From assembly GCA_020444065.1 (NCBI GenBank), contig JAHLLQ010000002.1, positions 434,001 to 498,000 on the forward strand: a stretch of DNA of 64,000 nt, read 5' to 3'. Origin of the DNA: a bacterium (lineage in GTDB: Bacteria; Sumerlaeota; Sumerlaeia; SLMS01; JAHLLQ01). Positions 44,400 through 54,086 of the stretch are shown here, in pieces (position 1 is the first letter of the stretch; every line of letters starts with the position of its first letter). A program made the position numbers and the translations under genes. The notes under the pieces were generated by a model. It had not been told where the DNA came from. It did no database searches and saw only the letters and a program-made list of their open reading frames with translations.

Positions 44400-46729
44400 A
44401 CGACAAACCGACAACCGCCATCGAGTTCGAGATCGCCGGCCATGCGGCAGCTTTGGATATCGGCACTGATCGACTTGTCCGGTTGCGCATCGCCGCAGAG
44501 AAGTCCCTTCAACCGGACGTCAGCTACGCCGTCGCCTGCGACACTTGGATGGACGTCGACGCGGAGCGTGACGACGAAGGCGATGTCGCCGTTTTCAAGA
44601 CCGCCAGCCTGGTCATTCGCCTGCAGCGCGATCCATTCTCGCTTCGCATCGAAGATCACCAGGGGAACTTGCGGTTCTCCACCGCGGAAGACGCGATCGA
44701 ACACACCGACGAAGGTCTGGTCCTGCGCTATCGTCTCGGACAAGCGGAGCGCGTCTACGGCCTCGGCGAAACGGGCGAGAACTTCGACAAGGCAGGCGTG
44801 CGTTACTCCTTCTCCAACACCGATGATCCCAGCCACAACCCGCGCCAGAACTACTACACGGAAATTCCCTTCTCGATTCACCTGCGGCCGGACGGGACGC
44901 CTCCGCATGCCGTGTTCATGGACAACCCCAGCCGCGGGCACTACGACCTCGGCTGGTCCGATCCGAGTGTCGCCGCCTATCGAGCCGGCAAGGGCGACAT
45001 GGTCGTTTGGCTCTTGTTCGAGGACACCATCCGCGAGTTGCTCTCCGCGTGGTCCGATCTGACGGGTCGCATGGAGCGCCCGCCGATCTGGGCGCTTGGC
45101 AACCAGCAATGTCGCTGGTCGTATTTTCCCGAAGCGCGCGTTCGCGAAATCGCTTCGGAGTTCCGCAGCCGTCGGATTCCGTGCGATGTGCTCTATCTCG
45201 ACATCGACTACATGGACGGCTTCCGCGTTTTCACATGGGACCCGGAGCGTTTCCCCGATCCGAAGAAGATGCTGGACGATCTCCGCGAAGATGGATTCCG
45301 CGTCGTCGCAATCGTCGACCCCGGTGTGAAGATCGACAAAGAGTACCACATCTACAAAGACTTCATCGAACGCGACGAGTTCTTCGTCGAAGATCCCGAG
45401 ACCGGCAAACCCTTCATCGGCGAAGTCTGGCCCGGCGACGTTCACTTCCCCGATTTCACGAATCCGGAAGTCCGCAAGCGCTGGGGCGAGTTCCAGGAGA
45501 AGCACCTTCTCGAGCCCGGCATCTCCGGAATCTGGAACGATATGAACGAGCCGTCGAACTGGAAGGACGGCGCGAAGACGTTGGCGAACGACGTCATTCA
45601 GCACGACTTCGGTCTGCATCGTACTCACGAGCACATCCACCAGATCTACGGCATGACGATGGCGCGCACTTCGGCCGAGGGCTTTCAGACGGCGCGTCCG
45701 AATGATCGTCCCTTCGTGATTACTCGCTCCGGCTGGGCGGGCGTGCAGCGTTACTCGATGGTCTGGACCGGCGACAATCACTCGACCTGGGCCAGCATGC
45801 CGTTCGACCTACGCAGCAACCTCGGTATGAGTTTGACCGGCGTGCCGTTCGTCGGATGCGATATCGGAGGCTTTGTCCACGACTGCTACGGCGAGTTGTA
45901 CGCGCGCTGGATCGAATGGGGTGTCTTCCAGCCCTTCTGCCGCACGCACACGGCGACCGGCACGGCTGACCAGGAGCCTTGGTCCTTCGGGCCGGACGTC
46001 GAGCGCATTGCTCGCCGCATGATTGAGCTGCGCATGCAACTGCTGCCATACCTCTACACGGCCTTCGTAGAAGCCAGCGAGACGGGCGCCCCGATTAATC
46101 GTCCGCTTGTTTTTGAACACCAGAACGACGCGACCACGCATCGTATCGCCGATCAGTTCCTTGTTGGCGCCGATCTCCTGGTCGCTCCGATTCTGGAGCA
46201 CGGCAAGGAACGCCGCGCCGTGTATCTGCCGGCAGGGGAGTGGATTCACTACTGGTCGAACAAGCGCCACGAGGGCGGTCGCTGGATCGTCGAGGACGCG
46301 CCGCTGGGCGCGCCGCCCGTCTACGTGCGCGCCGGCGCCGTGATCCCGATGCACCCGGTTCGCCAGAACACCGCCGAAGCCGGCCTGGACCTGATGTTCC
46401 TGGATGTCTTCCCGGCCAATCAATTGCACGGTGGGCTGGTCGAGGATGACGGCCTGACCCAGGCTTGGCGTAATGGCGAGGAAGCCCGGCTCGGATTTGG
46501 CGGCTGGGAGAACGATCAGGAGTTGAAGCTGTTGATCTCCGCGCCGGAAGGTGATTTCCAAAGCCCGCGCCGTTCGTGGGCCATTCGCTTGCACCGATCG
46601 GATCGCCCGGTTCAGTCGGTGACCTGCAATGGAAAGGACGTCGCCTTCGAGCGAGAAGGCGGAATCGTTCAATGGACCGTCAGCGAGAAACGGACAGCCC
46701 TGGAGATCGTCGTCAAGTACGGCGCATAG
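44396..46729 (+). CDS. Glycoside hydrolase family 31 alpha-glucosidase/xylosidase
   Basis: 777 residues, cytoplasmic (no signal peptide). The GH31 nucleophile motif GIWNDMNEPSNW carries Asp382; the acid/base region MVWTGDNHSTWASM lies near residue 465. N-terminal beta domain includes LGQAERVYGLGETGENFDK, and the barrel has WALGNQQCRWSYFPE and IPCDVLYLDIDYMDG, both classic for alpha-glucosidase II-like members. Substrate could be alpha-glucosides, sulfoquinovosides or xylosides; the family covers several. Translationally coupled to the upstream GT gene and to the EEP gene, whose likely start lies 58 bases inside this frame. Confidence 0.93.
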   Translation: MNDKPTTAIEFEIAGHAAALDIGTDRLVRLRIAAEKSLQPDVSYAVACDTWMDVDAERDDEGDVAVFKTASLVIRLQRDPFSLRIEDHQGNLRFSTAEDAIEHTDEGLVLRYRLGQAERVYGLGETGENFDKAGVRYSFSNTDDPSHNPRQNYYTEIPFSIHLRPDGTPPHAVFMDNPSRGHYDLGWSDPSVAAYRAGKGDMVVWLLFEDTIRELLSAWSDLTGRMERPPIWALGNQQCRWSYFPEARVREIASEFRSRRIPCDVLYLDIDYMDGFRVFTWDPERFPDPKKMLDDLREDGFRVVAIVDPGVKIDKEYHIYKDFIERDEFFVEDPETGKPFIGEVWPGDVHFPDFTNPEVRKRWGEFQEKHLLEPGISGIWNDMNEPSNWKDGAKTLANDVIQHDFGLHRTHEHIHQIYGMTMARTSAEGFQTARPNDRPFVITRSGWAGVQRYSMVWTGDNHSTWASMPFDLRSNLGMSLTGVPFVGCDIGGFVHDCYGELYARWIEWGVFQPFCRTHTATGTADQEPWSFGPDVERIARRMIELRMQLLPYLYTAFVEASETGAPINRPLVFEHQNDATTHRIADQFLVGADLLVAPILEHGKERRAVYLPAGEWIHYWSNKRHEGGRWIVEDAPLGAPPVYVRAGAVIPMHPVRQNTAEAGLDLMFLDVFPANQLHGGLVEDDGLTQAWRNGEEARLGFGGWENDQELKLLISAPEGDFQSPRRSWAIRLHRSDRPVQSVTCNGKDVAFEREGGIVQWTVSEKRTALEIVVKYGA

Positions 46730-47634
46730 GCCGCCTGGCATGGGCGGCGCGGGCCGTGTTGGGGCTCGCGCTGGTCAGTCTTGCCGCCCGCTGGATGTTC
46801 GCAGATCGCTGGATCATCACCGAGTGGAACTTCCACATTCCTTTGCCGCTCCCGATGCTTGTTGCGCTGGGGGCGGCTTTCTTCGCCCGGCCGGGCAAGC
46901 GGCAGGCGCTGGGCATTGCAATCGCGCTTCCGATCCTTATCGTCATGCTGCTCTGGCGCGAGCAACCAGCGCTCTTCCCTCATCGCGAGCGCGAAGTCAT
47001 CCGCCCGGTTCGCCTCGTTGCCTGGAATCTGATGTCCTACAACCGCGGCGAGAAGAAAGTCACGGAGACGCTCGTTGGCGACGATGCCGACATTGTCTGC
47101 ATTCTGGAAGGCACCTACCGCGGACAGCCGCCCGAATTTCTTCAGAAGGCCCTCGGCGACGAGACCCAGTGGGCATCCACCCGTCAGATGGCTATCGGAA
47201 CAAGGTTCCCGATCCTCGAATCGGAAGAACTGGAGACGCGCACTCGTTTGCGCGTCTTCCGTGCAACGATCGAAATCGAAGGAACGCCTTGCACTGTTTA
47301 TCTGATCGACATGCCCGTGCCACCGCGATTCGACACGCGCGAGATGTACAACGAGCTCTGGGCGATTCTAAAACTCGAACGCAAGCCGCTGATTCTGGTG
47401 GGCGACTTCAACACACCGCGAGGTTCCTGGCATCTTCGGCGGACGACTTCGGAACTCACTGACGCATATCGCGCTGCTGCGCCGTTTGGCTGGCTGGCCT
47501 CATGGCCGTCGGAATTTCCAATCTATCAACTCGATCATGCCTTCTTCTCTCCGGAACTGCGTCCCTGCTTTTCAAGATTCGGCGACGCACACGCCTCCGA
47601 TCACTGTCGCCAGATCATTGAATTCGAACTCTGA
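46672..47634 (+). CDS. Membrane-anchored endonuclease/exonuclease/phosphatase (EEP) family protein
   Basis: About 320 residues, if started at the ATG at 46672, which overlaps the GH31 end; a GTG at 46756 is an alternative. Two to three hydrophobic helices (LAWAARAVLGLALVSLAARW, LPLPMLVALGAAFFA, LGIAIALPILIVMLLW) precede an EEP domain with VAWNLMSYN, the metal-binding ILEGTYRGQ, LILVGDFNTPRGSWHLRR, YQLDHAFFS and HASDH. Such proteins are phosphodiesterases acting on nucleic acids, phosphoinositides or lipids; the membrane anchor and the catalytic domain position suggest action at or outside the membrane. Substrate unknown. Convergent with the YfhO-like gene. Confidence 0.8.
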   Translation: MDRQRETDSPGDRRQVRRIGRLAWAARAVLGLALVSLAARWMFADRWIITEWNFHIPLPLPMLVALGAAFFARPGKRQALGIAIALPILIVMLLWREQPALFPHREREVIRPVRLVAWNLMSYNRGEKKVTETLVGDDADIVCILEGTYRGQPPEFLQKALGDETQWASTRQMAIGTRFPILESEELETRTRLRVFRATIEIEGTPCTVYLIDMPVPPRFDTREMYNELWAILKLERKPLILVGDFNTPRGSWHLRRTTSELTDAYRAAAPFGWLASWPSEFPIYQLDHAFFSPELRPCFSRFGDAHASDHCRQIIEFEL

Positions 47635-47650
47635 CGGTGGTGCGGAGATC

Positions 47651-49852
47651 CTACTCCAGTGAACCAGATTCTCGCCGCGCGCAATAGCTTGTAAGCAGAA
47701 AAAGCACACCGAACGCCAGACCGGTCAAGAACACACCGAACTGGAAACTGAAGGGGCGGTACTCCCATTCAATCCGATGGATTCCCGCACCGACCGAGAC
47801 GTCGCGTTTGAGCGCGACGTCTCGTGCCATGTTCCACTCGCCCTCATCGACGCGCCAGCGCCATCCTGGCGCAATTGTTTCCGCCAGTGAGCACGTTGCC
47901 GGTTGCGCGACTTCGAGCCGAAGCACCTCGCGATTGGGTCCACGCTCAAGCCATTCGAATATCCCGTCGACAGTTCCAGAGAATCGAATGGGACGCACTT
48001 GGTCGTTGATGAGCAAGACCCCGCCCGGGGCTGAGTTCAAACGACGTTGCTCGAGTACCCCAGGAACATCTTCCAATGGTTGTGGTGACCAGATCGCTGG
48101 CACACCCCAGAACTGTCGCCAATCCCAAGAGCCTGCCCCGAGTTCGTTGAGTTGATCTTCGAACTGGGCATAGCTGATCGGATGATAGCCGAGCATCGAA
48201 TCTCGACCGTTCAGAATCGGCCGCAATGACTGCTCGCGTCCGAGTTCCAGCACGCGGCATGGCTCTGTCATTCCTACGGCGAATTCATCGACGGCGTTTG
48301 GCGCCAGATACGCGGAGTAATCATCCCAATCTACCGCCAAGAGAAACGCGGAATTCGCGGACATCAAGTCCACCGCGAAGAGCAGCGCAAACGTGCATCC
48401 CGCCGCGGCACGCAACCACCCGGCGTGCATCTTCACGGCGGCCAGAAGTGCCGCGAGGAGCAGTGCGCCCGCGATGGCCAGGACAAGGAGCGACCTGCGG
48501 ATCGCGGCGATTGTGAACGCCGCTGCCGTTTGGGAGTCGCCGTCATGAAGGGCCAGGAATCCGATCAGCGAGCACAAGGCGAGCAACGCGAAGGCGATCA
48601 TGGCAGTTTGACGCCGCGGATGCTCTCGCCGAAGAAACCCGATGACGAACTGGAGTCCGAAACCGCTCATGACTGGAAGTGCCAGCGCCATCGCCGCCAT
48701 GAATGTTCCTGGCGAGCGGAAGCTCTTCATTCCTGGCCAGAACTCGTACAGCACGCGATAAAGAGGGACGGAGTCACCAAGTCCTACAAGAAGGGAGACA
48801 ATGGCCATTGCCGCCCAGAATCCCCATTCCCTCCTCCGTCCTGAAAGAATCCCCACCAGCGCCAACAACACCAGCGCCACGCCGGCGTAGTCGGAGACAA
48901 TGCGCTCTCCCCAGCCGCCGAAGTACTGCCCATGCCCGGCCCGTGAATTATCGCCAAGGAATCGCGGCAGAATCAGTTCCAACGTTTCGAGCGAGGGGTA
49001 GCTCGTCTCTACCGCTTCGGCAAACTCGACGCCAGTTCCCCGGTTTGAGAGTGCGCTCATCTCCATTCCGGGAAGCAATTGCGCAGCCCCGACGCAGCCA
49101 CCGAGCCCCCAGATCAGCACCAGGCGCACTGCCATTGCGCGCCAGCGACCTGCTCTCCAACCACCGAATGCCAGGACGTAGATGAAGCGCCCACCGGCCA
49201 TCATTGCCATGATGTAAGCAATCTGCGGATGGCCCGACAGGAACGCAGCGCCAAGCGCCAACGCCGCCGCTGCCGTGCCCACGAGTCCATCGCGCCAGTC
49301 GCTTTCCGCGGCCAGCGCCTTGACCATTCCTCCGGCGAACCATCCCATCCACGCCAACGCGAGGACCTTCTGCAGATGACCCGCGTGGATCAGTGTGACC
49401 ACGTGCCCGCATAAACCGAAGCCGATCCCGACAGCGAGGGCAACGCTGCGCCGCATGCCCAACACACGCGCCAACCAGTACCCGCCGAGCGCCGCCCACC
49501 ACAGTGCGATGACAAACTGAAGTCGTTGAGCCAGCGGAAAATCGAGAATCGCATGCAACCACAACGATGGCGCAAACGGCGTCCACAAGAACGCGCCGAC
49601 TGTTGGGAGCCCGCCCTTCAGCGGCGGCATCCACAGAGGAATTTCTCCACCGCCGCTGCGAACCTGATCCCAAACCCACATCTGCACCACGGCATCGTGG
49701 GCAACCGTATCCGTTCCGAAGAGAAACCACTCGCCGTCGGGGCGATCATGAACGAACGCCGACAACTGAACCCACGCCAGCACGAAGAAGCCGACGACGA
49801 TCGCAATCCGTGCGAGCACGATTTGTCTTGGATTCTCAAAAGGTGACGGCAC
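47651..49852 (-). CDS. YfhO-like polytopic membrane protein
   Basis: 733 residues from a GTG at 49852. About twelve membrane helices followed by a soluble C-terminal region and a last helix (FGVFLTGLAFGVLFLLTSYC). The segment GTDTVAHDAVVQMWVWDQVR after the first helix and the KSFRSPGTFMAAMALALPVM stretch match YfhO/GT-C-like proteins thought to glycosylate lipids or teichoic acid-like polymers. No catalytic residue can be named with certainty. It lies 21 bases after the glycosyl-hydrolase-like gene on the same strand, so they are probably co-expressed. Confidence 0.75.
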   Translation of the reverse strand: MPSPFENPRQIVLARIAIVVGFFVLAWVQLSAFVHDRPDGEWFLFGTDTVAHDAVVQMWVWDQVRSGGGEIPLWMPPLKGGLPTVGAFLWTPFAPSLWLHAILDFPLAQRLQFVIALWWAALGGYWLARVLGMRRSVALAVGIGFGLCGHVVTLIHAGHLQKVLALAWMGWFAGGMVKALAAESDWRDGLVGTAAAALALGAAFLSGHPQIAYIMAMMAGGRFIYVLAFGGWRAGRWRAMAVRLVLIWGLGGCVGAAQLLPGMEMSALSNRGTGVEFAEAVETSYPSLETLELILPRFLGDNSRAGHGQYFGGWGERIVSDYAGVALVLLALVGILSGRRREWGFWAAMAIVSLLVGLGDSVPLYRVLYEFWPGMKSFRSPGTFMAAMALALPVMSGFGLQFVIGFLRREHPRRQTAMIAFALLALCSLIGFLALHDGDSQTAAAFTIAAIRRSLLVLAIAGALLLAALLAAVKMHAGWLRAAAGCTFALLFAVDLMSANSAFLLAVDWDDYSAYLAPNAVDEFAVGMTEPCRVLELGREQSLRPILNGRDSMLGYHPISYAQFEDQLNELGAGSWDWRQFWGVPAIWSPQPLEDVPGVLEQRRLNSAPGGVLLINDQVRPIRFSGTVDGIFEWLERGPNREVLRLEVAQPATCSLAETIAPGWRWRVDEGEWNMARDVALKRDVSVGAGIHRIEWEYRPFSFQFGVFLTGLAFGVLFLLTSYCARRESGSLE

Positions 49853-49873
49853 GGCAAGTCTCTTGGCGGGGTA

Positions 49874-51187
49874 TCACGTGACGGCGACGGCGGGATGAAT
49901 CAGGTGCAGCATTCGGCTGACGAGTGCGATCTCGCGCTGGAGGTGTTTCTTATCGACGGGCACATCGACTTCGCCGAGCGCCATGCGTTCTTCCGTACGG
50001 TTCACGCTGGCGATCAGACGGCTGAGTGATACGGGATCGGGATCGAACTCGCCCAGGTAGTGATGAATGCGGCGATAGAATTTCCCCACGCGCGATTCAT
50101 CGCCGAGCTCCTTCGCAATGTACTCGGTCAACGCCAGTGCGGCCTCCTCTGGATCGTCCTCCAGCGCTCCCGTGCCGTCCCACTCGACAGGGACCTTTGG
50201 CAAGTCGGTGGTCCCATCCAGATCCGGTTCCCACACCCAATACCCCGTGGCAGGCAGCATCCGTAGCCGATCCGCATAGGAGACCGCCGCGCCTTCGTTG
50301 GCCAGCACCGGCATGATGGGCAGGCGCGAACCGGCGGTCCGATCGATGCGATCGAAAGCGCTCAGGAACCCGGCTCCCCAATCATCCGAGGCAACGGCCA
50401 ATTCCGCCACCAGCCCCTCGGCAAACCACTCCATCCATGGGGAATGCTCGATCGGACGATCCGCCGGCGACGGAACCAGCATGAGCCAACACAAGTCCGA
50501 GCGTACGGCCTCGACGCGCGCCTTCAGGCTTTCGATGAAGCACCGCAACTCATTCCAGACCCAATCCTGCCATTCAGCGATCTCTTCCCGCGAGCCAACC
50601 GCTAGCAGTCTCTCCAGGTTGTATCCGAGCGTCTCCTCGACGCGTCGCTGGCTGGAGAACGCACAGCAGAACCAAGACTGCGGATCGTCGGTTGCAATCG
50701 GGACGTGGCGAAGGTCCAGGACGATTCCGCCAATCGGATGCTGCTGAGCCATGCTCACCAGGCAGTCGCCCAGCATTCTCCGGAAATCCAGATTCACCCA
50801 GGAGAACAGCGGACGCATCCCATCCTCGCCCAGCGGGACCAGGCTGTTGTGGGTGTTCCACATCAGCCAGTTGCGGTGTCGCCGGGCAAAACGCGACAGT
50901 TCTCCCGTCGAGCTATTGGTGGCTGTCAGTGGATCAGCATAGAGCCAGACGGAGCCGTCAAAATGCTCCCGGGCCTGCTTGAGTGCCGAAATCAGCGGCC
51001 CCCGTGCTTCCTTCTTCCGACCTTTCGCCGGAGTCATTCGAAAGTGCCCTTCCGACATGACCGGCAAAGCGACCGTGTTGTACCCTCGTTCAGCAAGTTG
51101 GCTGAACATCGCTTCCGCCCGCGCGGGGGACAGCCGTCGTGCCGGCAGAGGAGCCAGGGTCGCAAGAGTCTGGGCTGGATTTTGCAT
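49874..51187 (-). CDS. GHL10-like (family 10-like glycosyl hydrolase) cytoplasmic protein
   Basis: 437 residues, no signal peptide. The order of elements matches a TIM-barrel of the 'glycosyl hydrolase-like 10' type: an opening beta-strand with AERGYNTVALPVMSE, then LMWNTHNSLVPLGEDGMRPL and FSWVNLDFRRMLGDCLVSMA, then HPIGGIVLDLRHVP, where relatives carry a GIHLD motif, and LCWLMLVPSPAD. The second half is a charged helical region. Catalytic acidic residues cannot be assigned by eye, and cytoplasmic location is unusual because most relatives are lipoproteins or exported. Upstream, a perfect inverted repeat GCTACG-TTGCAAT-CGTAGC (51268-51287) lies in the region shared with the divergent relA gene. 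Confidence 0.6.
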   Translation of the reverse strand: MQNPAQTLATLAPLPARRLSPARAEAMFSQLAERGYNTVALPVMSEGHFRMTPAKGRKKEARGPLISALKQAREHFDGSVWLYADPLTATNSSTGELSRFARRHRNWLMWNTHNSLVPLGEDGMRPLFSWVNLDFRRMLGDCLVSMAQQHPIGGIVLDLRHVPIATDDPQSWFCCAFSSQRRVEETLGYNLERLLAVGSREEIAEWQDWVWNELRCFIESLKARVEAVRSDLCWLMLVPSPADRPIEHSPWMEWFAEGLVAELAVASDDWGAGFLSAFDRIDRTAGSRLPIMPVLANEGAAVSYADRLRMLPATGYWVWEPDLDGTTDLPKVPVEWDGTGALEDDPEEAALALTEYIAKELGDESRVGKFYRRIHHYLGEFDPDPVSLSRLIASVNRTEERMALGEVDVPVDKKHLQREIALVSRMLHLIHPAVAVT

Positions 51188-51381
51188 TCCGATCCCGAGT
51201 AGAGGGCTTCGTGTTCAGATCGAATGCCCCCGGAATTGGGCTTTACAGGGACCAAGCCCTGTCAAAAGCTACGTTGCAATCGTAGCCGCTGCAAGGCCAG
51301 CGACTATACCCAAGGGGCGCCAAGGGAGGGCTCCAGGGCAAGGTCGAATCCCATTTCGACCAGTATTTTGCGAGAGACGTC

Positions 51382-53556
51382 ATGTCGCCGGACGCGAAGA
51401 ACAACTCCATCGAGGAGAGCATCGCTGCCCTCATCGAGAAGACCCCGGACAAACCCGGGGCCCGCGATCTCGTGCGCCACGCCTTCGAAGTCGCCGAGAA
51501 ACTGCATGCCGATCAACGTCGCAAATCCGGCGAGCCCTACATCGAGCACCCCCTGGCCGTCGCGCATATGCTGTGCGACATCAACATGGACGCCGCAGCC
51601 ATCGCCGCCGGCCTCCTGCACGACGTCCTCGAAGACACCGAGCTGACCCTCGAGAACATGCATGAGCTGTTCCCCGAGCCCGTCCCGACCCTCGTCGAGG
51701 GCGTGACAAAGATCAGCCGGATGCACTTCGACACAACCCGCGATCACCAGATCGAAAACCTCCGCAAGATCATCCTGGCGATGGCTCGCGATATCCGCGT
51801 GATCATCATCAAGCTCTGCGACCGCCTGCACAACATGCGAACATTGCGGTCCTTGCCGCCGGACCGCCGAATCGCCATCGCGCGCGAGTCCCTCGACATC
51901 TATGCGCCGCTTGCCAATCGAATGGGTATGGTGCGTATCAAGACGGAGCTCGAAGACCTGGCGATGTACTGGATTTACTCGAACGAATACCGCCAACTCT
52001 CGAAGATGATCGCCAAGAAGAAGATCGAGCGCGAGACGCACCTGCAGAAGAGCATGGGTTTCCTGCGCAACTACCTCTCAGAACTTGGCCACGACGACGT
52101 CGACATCAAAGGTCGCAGCAAGCACTTCTACTCGATCTTCCGCAAGATGCGCAACCAGGGCCTGACCTTCGAAGAAATCTACGATCTCAACGCACTGCGT
52201 ATTTTGTGCAAGACCGAAGCACAGTGTTACGAAATCCTCGGACAGATTCACTCCATCTGGCATCCCGTTCCAGGCCGAATCAAAGATTACATCGGAATGC
52301 CGAAGCCCAACATGTACCAGTCGCTGCACACGACAGTGATCGGTCTCGAGGGTATGGTTACCGAGATTCAGATTCGCACACAGGACATGCACCGCGTTGC
52401 CGAGTACGGCATCGCGGCCCACTGGAAGTACAAGGAAGGCCGTATCGATCAGAGCATCGATAAGCGCCTTCAGTGGCTGCGGCAATTGGCAGATTGGGCC
52501 ACGGAAGCCACTGACCCGTCGAACTTCCTGGATGGCTTGAAGAAAGACGTCTTCGCGGATGTCGTGCTCTGTTTCACGCCGCGCGGCGACGTGATCGAAC
52601 TTCCCGCCGGCGCTACGCCGATCGATTTCGCCTACGCCATCCACACGCAAGTGGGCGAGCGTTGCGTGGGCGCGCGCGTCAATCGCCGCATGGTCAGTCT
52701 CCGGACAACATTGACCCACGGAGATGTCGTTGAGATTCAGACCAGCCAGACCGGCCACCCCAGCCGCGATTGGCTGGACGTCGTTGTGACCGGGCGCGCT
52801 CGCAGCAAGATCAAGCACTGGCTGAAGTCGAAAGAGATGGTGCGCTGGGTCACCGACGGTCGCGAGTCGCTGAACCGTCTCCTCAAAGAACGCAACATCG
52901 ACGTCACCAAGAGCGAGTTGGACAAGCACCTGGAGACGCTCCTGGAGCCGTTCCGTCTCCAGACGATCGACGATTTGCTGGCAGAGATTGGTTTCGGCAG
53001 CATCAGCCCGCAGGCCGCCCTGACGCGCATGAACCCGGAGTGGTCCAAGCCGCGCCAGTCGCGCAGCCCGCGCAAGCGCCCGAAACGCAAGCAAGGTGCA
53101 ATCACCGTCGATGGCATCGACGACATGCCGATCAAGATCGCGAATTGCTGTAACCCGATCCCAGGCGATCCGATTGTCGGTTTCATCACCCGCGGGCGGG
53201 GCGTGACCGTTCACCACCGGAATTGCTCGAACGTCTCGCGCTTCCGAAACCAGGAAGGCGAATCGCAGCGCATTCTACCGGCGGTCTGGAATACCGAAGG
53301 ACCGATCAGCCACACCGTCTTCCTCCGCGTCGAAACCTTCGACCGCGCAGGGCTGCTGATGGACCTCACGCGAGAAATCTCCAAACACAACATCTTCATC
53401 GTCGCGTGCCATACCCGATCCCAGAAAGGGAAAGGGACGGCCACATTGCGCTTCGAAGTCGATGTCAGCGACATCACGCAGTTGGAAGAAGTCCTGGCCT
53501 CGATTCGCCAGGTCCGAAACGTCATCAAGGCCGAACGCACCAATCGGCCCGTCTAA
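51382..53556 (+). CDS. Bifunctional (p)ppGpp synthetase/hydrolase
   Basis: 724 residues, normal for RelA/SpoT homologues. The N-terminal HD hydrolase is intact (AAIAAGLLHDVLEDTEL and KLCDRLHNMRTL), followed by the synthetase with GRSKHFYSIFRKM, YDLNALRIL and PKPNMYQSLHTTVIG, the TGS domain (VLCFTPRGDVIELPAG), a zinc-finger/helical region (KIANCCNPIPGDPIVGF with Cys pair) and a C-terminal ACT domain. It makes and destroys the stringent-response alarmone from GTP or GDP and ATP, probably ribosome-associated. The HD site suggests a Rel-type bifunctional enzyme. The gene is separate from the divergent gene upstream. Confidence 0.96.
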   Translation: MSPDAKNNSIEESIAALIEKTPDKPGARDLVRHAFEVAEKLHADQRRKSGEPYIEHPLAVAHMLCDINMDAAAIAAGLLHDVLEDTELTLENMHELFPEPVPTLVEGVTKISRMHFDTTRDHQIENLRKIILAMARDIRVIIIKLCDRLHNMRTLRSLPPDRRIAIARESLDIYAPLANRMGMVRIKTELEDLAMYWIYSNEYRQLSKMIAKKKIERETHLQKSMGFLRNYLSELGHDDVDIKGRSKHFYSIFRKMRNQGLTFEEIYDLNALRILCKTEAQCYEILGQIHSIWHPVPGRIKDYIGMPKPNMYQSLHTTVIGLEGMVTEIQIRTQDMHRVAEYGIAAHWKYKEGRIDQSIDKRLQWLRQLADWATEATDPSNFLDGLKKDVFADVVLCFTPRGDVIELPAGATPIDFAYAIHTQVGERCVGARVNRRMVSLRTTLTHGDVVEIQTSQTGHPSRDWLDVVVTGRARSKIKHWLKSKEMVRWVTDGRESLNRLLKERNIDVTKSELDKHLETLLEPFRLQTIDDLLAEIGFGSISPQAALTRMNPEWSKPRQSRSPRKRPKRKQGAITVDGIDDMPIKIANCCNPIPGDPIVGFITRGRGVTVHHRNCSNVSRFRNQEGESQRILPAVWNTEGPISHTVFLRVETFDRAGLLMDLTREISKHNIFIVACHTRSQKGKGTATLRFEVDVSDITQLEEVLASIRQVRNVIKAERTNRPV

Positions 53557-53708
53557 ACGGCCGCTCTTCAACTTGCCCAGTTCCCCAAGTCATTCGTCTG
53601 CAAGGCTCCGATCCCCGCTTGCGCTCGGCCGGGCACTCCATTAGCTAGTGAACCTGTCGGCGGGAACAGCCGGCCTTCACTCTCAAGTTACCGAATTGCA
53701 GGGGTACG

Positions 53709-54086
53709 ATGAAACGATTCTCTTCTCTGTTTGCCTTGGCGCTGCTCATTCTGTCCTCCGTGGCCATCACCGGCTGCGGCGGAGGTGCCGGGAAGTTCGA
53801 CATCACCGTCGCCAACAACAGCGGCCAGTACGTCTCCGACATTATTGTTGAGTACGGGACCCAATCGACGACCTTCGGCCTGATCCCGCCGGGCGAGTCT
53901 CAGACCCAGCAAATCCAGATCGAATCCGCCGAGAAGTTCTACATCGATTACCTCGATGCGGACGGGAACAACTGGACCGAAACCGTGGATCTGCAACTCG
54001 AGCCCCGTTACCTGGGCAAGGTCGCGTTCAATTTGGAGCCAGACGGCAAAGTCCGTCCGATGGCGAACATCAACGTCCGCCGATGA
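53709..54086 (+). CDS. Small lipoprotein of unknown function
   Basis: 125 residues. A signal peptide with lipobox ITGCGGG predicts lipid attachment and export. The mature part is a small beta-rich domain (KFDITVANNSGQYVSDIIVE, FGLIPPGESQTQQIQI) that looks like an immunoglobulin-like or Spy-type fold; no family recognised. AGGGG lies six bases before the ATG. Its stop overlaps the start of the sugar kinase gene (ATGA), so the two are coupled, though a link between a lipoprotein and a cytoplasmic kinase is unusual. Confidence 0.7.
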   Translation: MKRFSSLFALALLILSSVAITGCGGGAGKFDITVANNSGQYVSDIIVEYGTQSTTFGLIPPGESQTQQIQIESAEKFYIDYLDADGNNWTETVDLQLEPRYLGKVAFNLEPDGKVRPMANINVRR

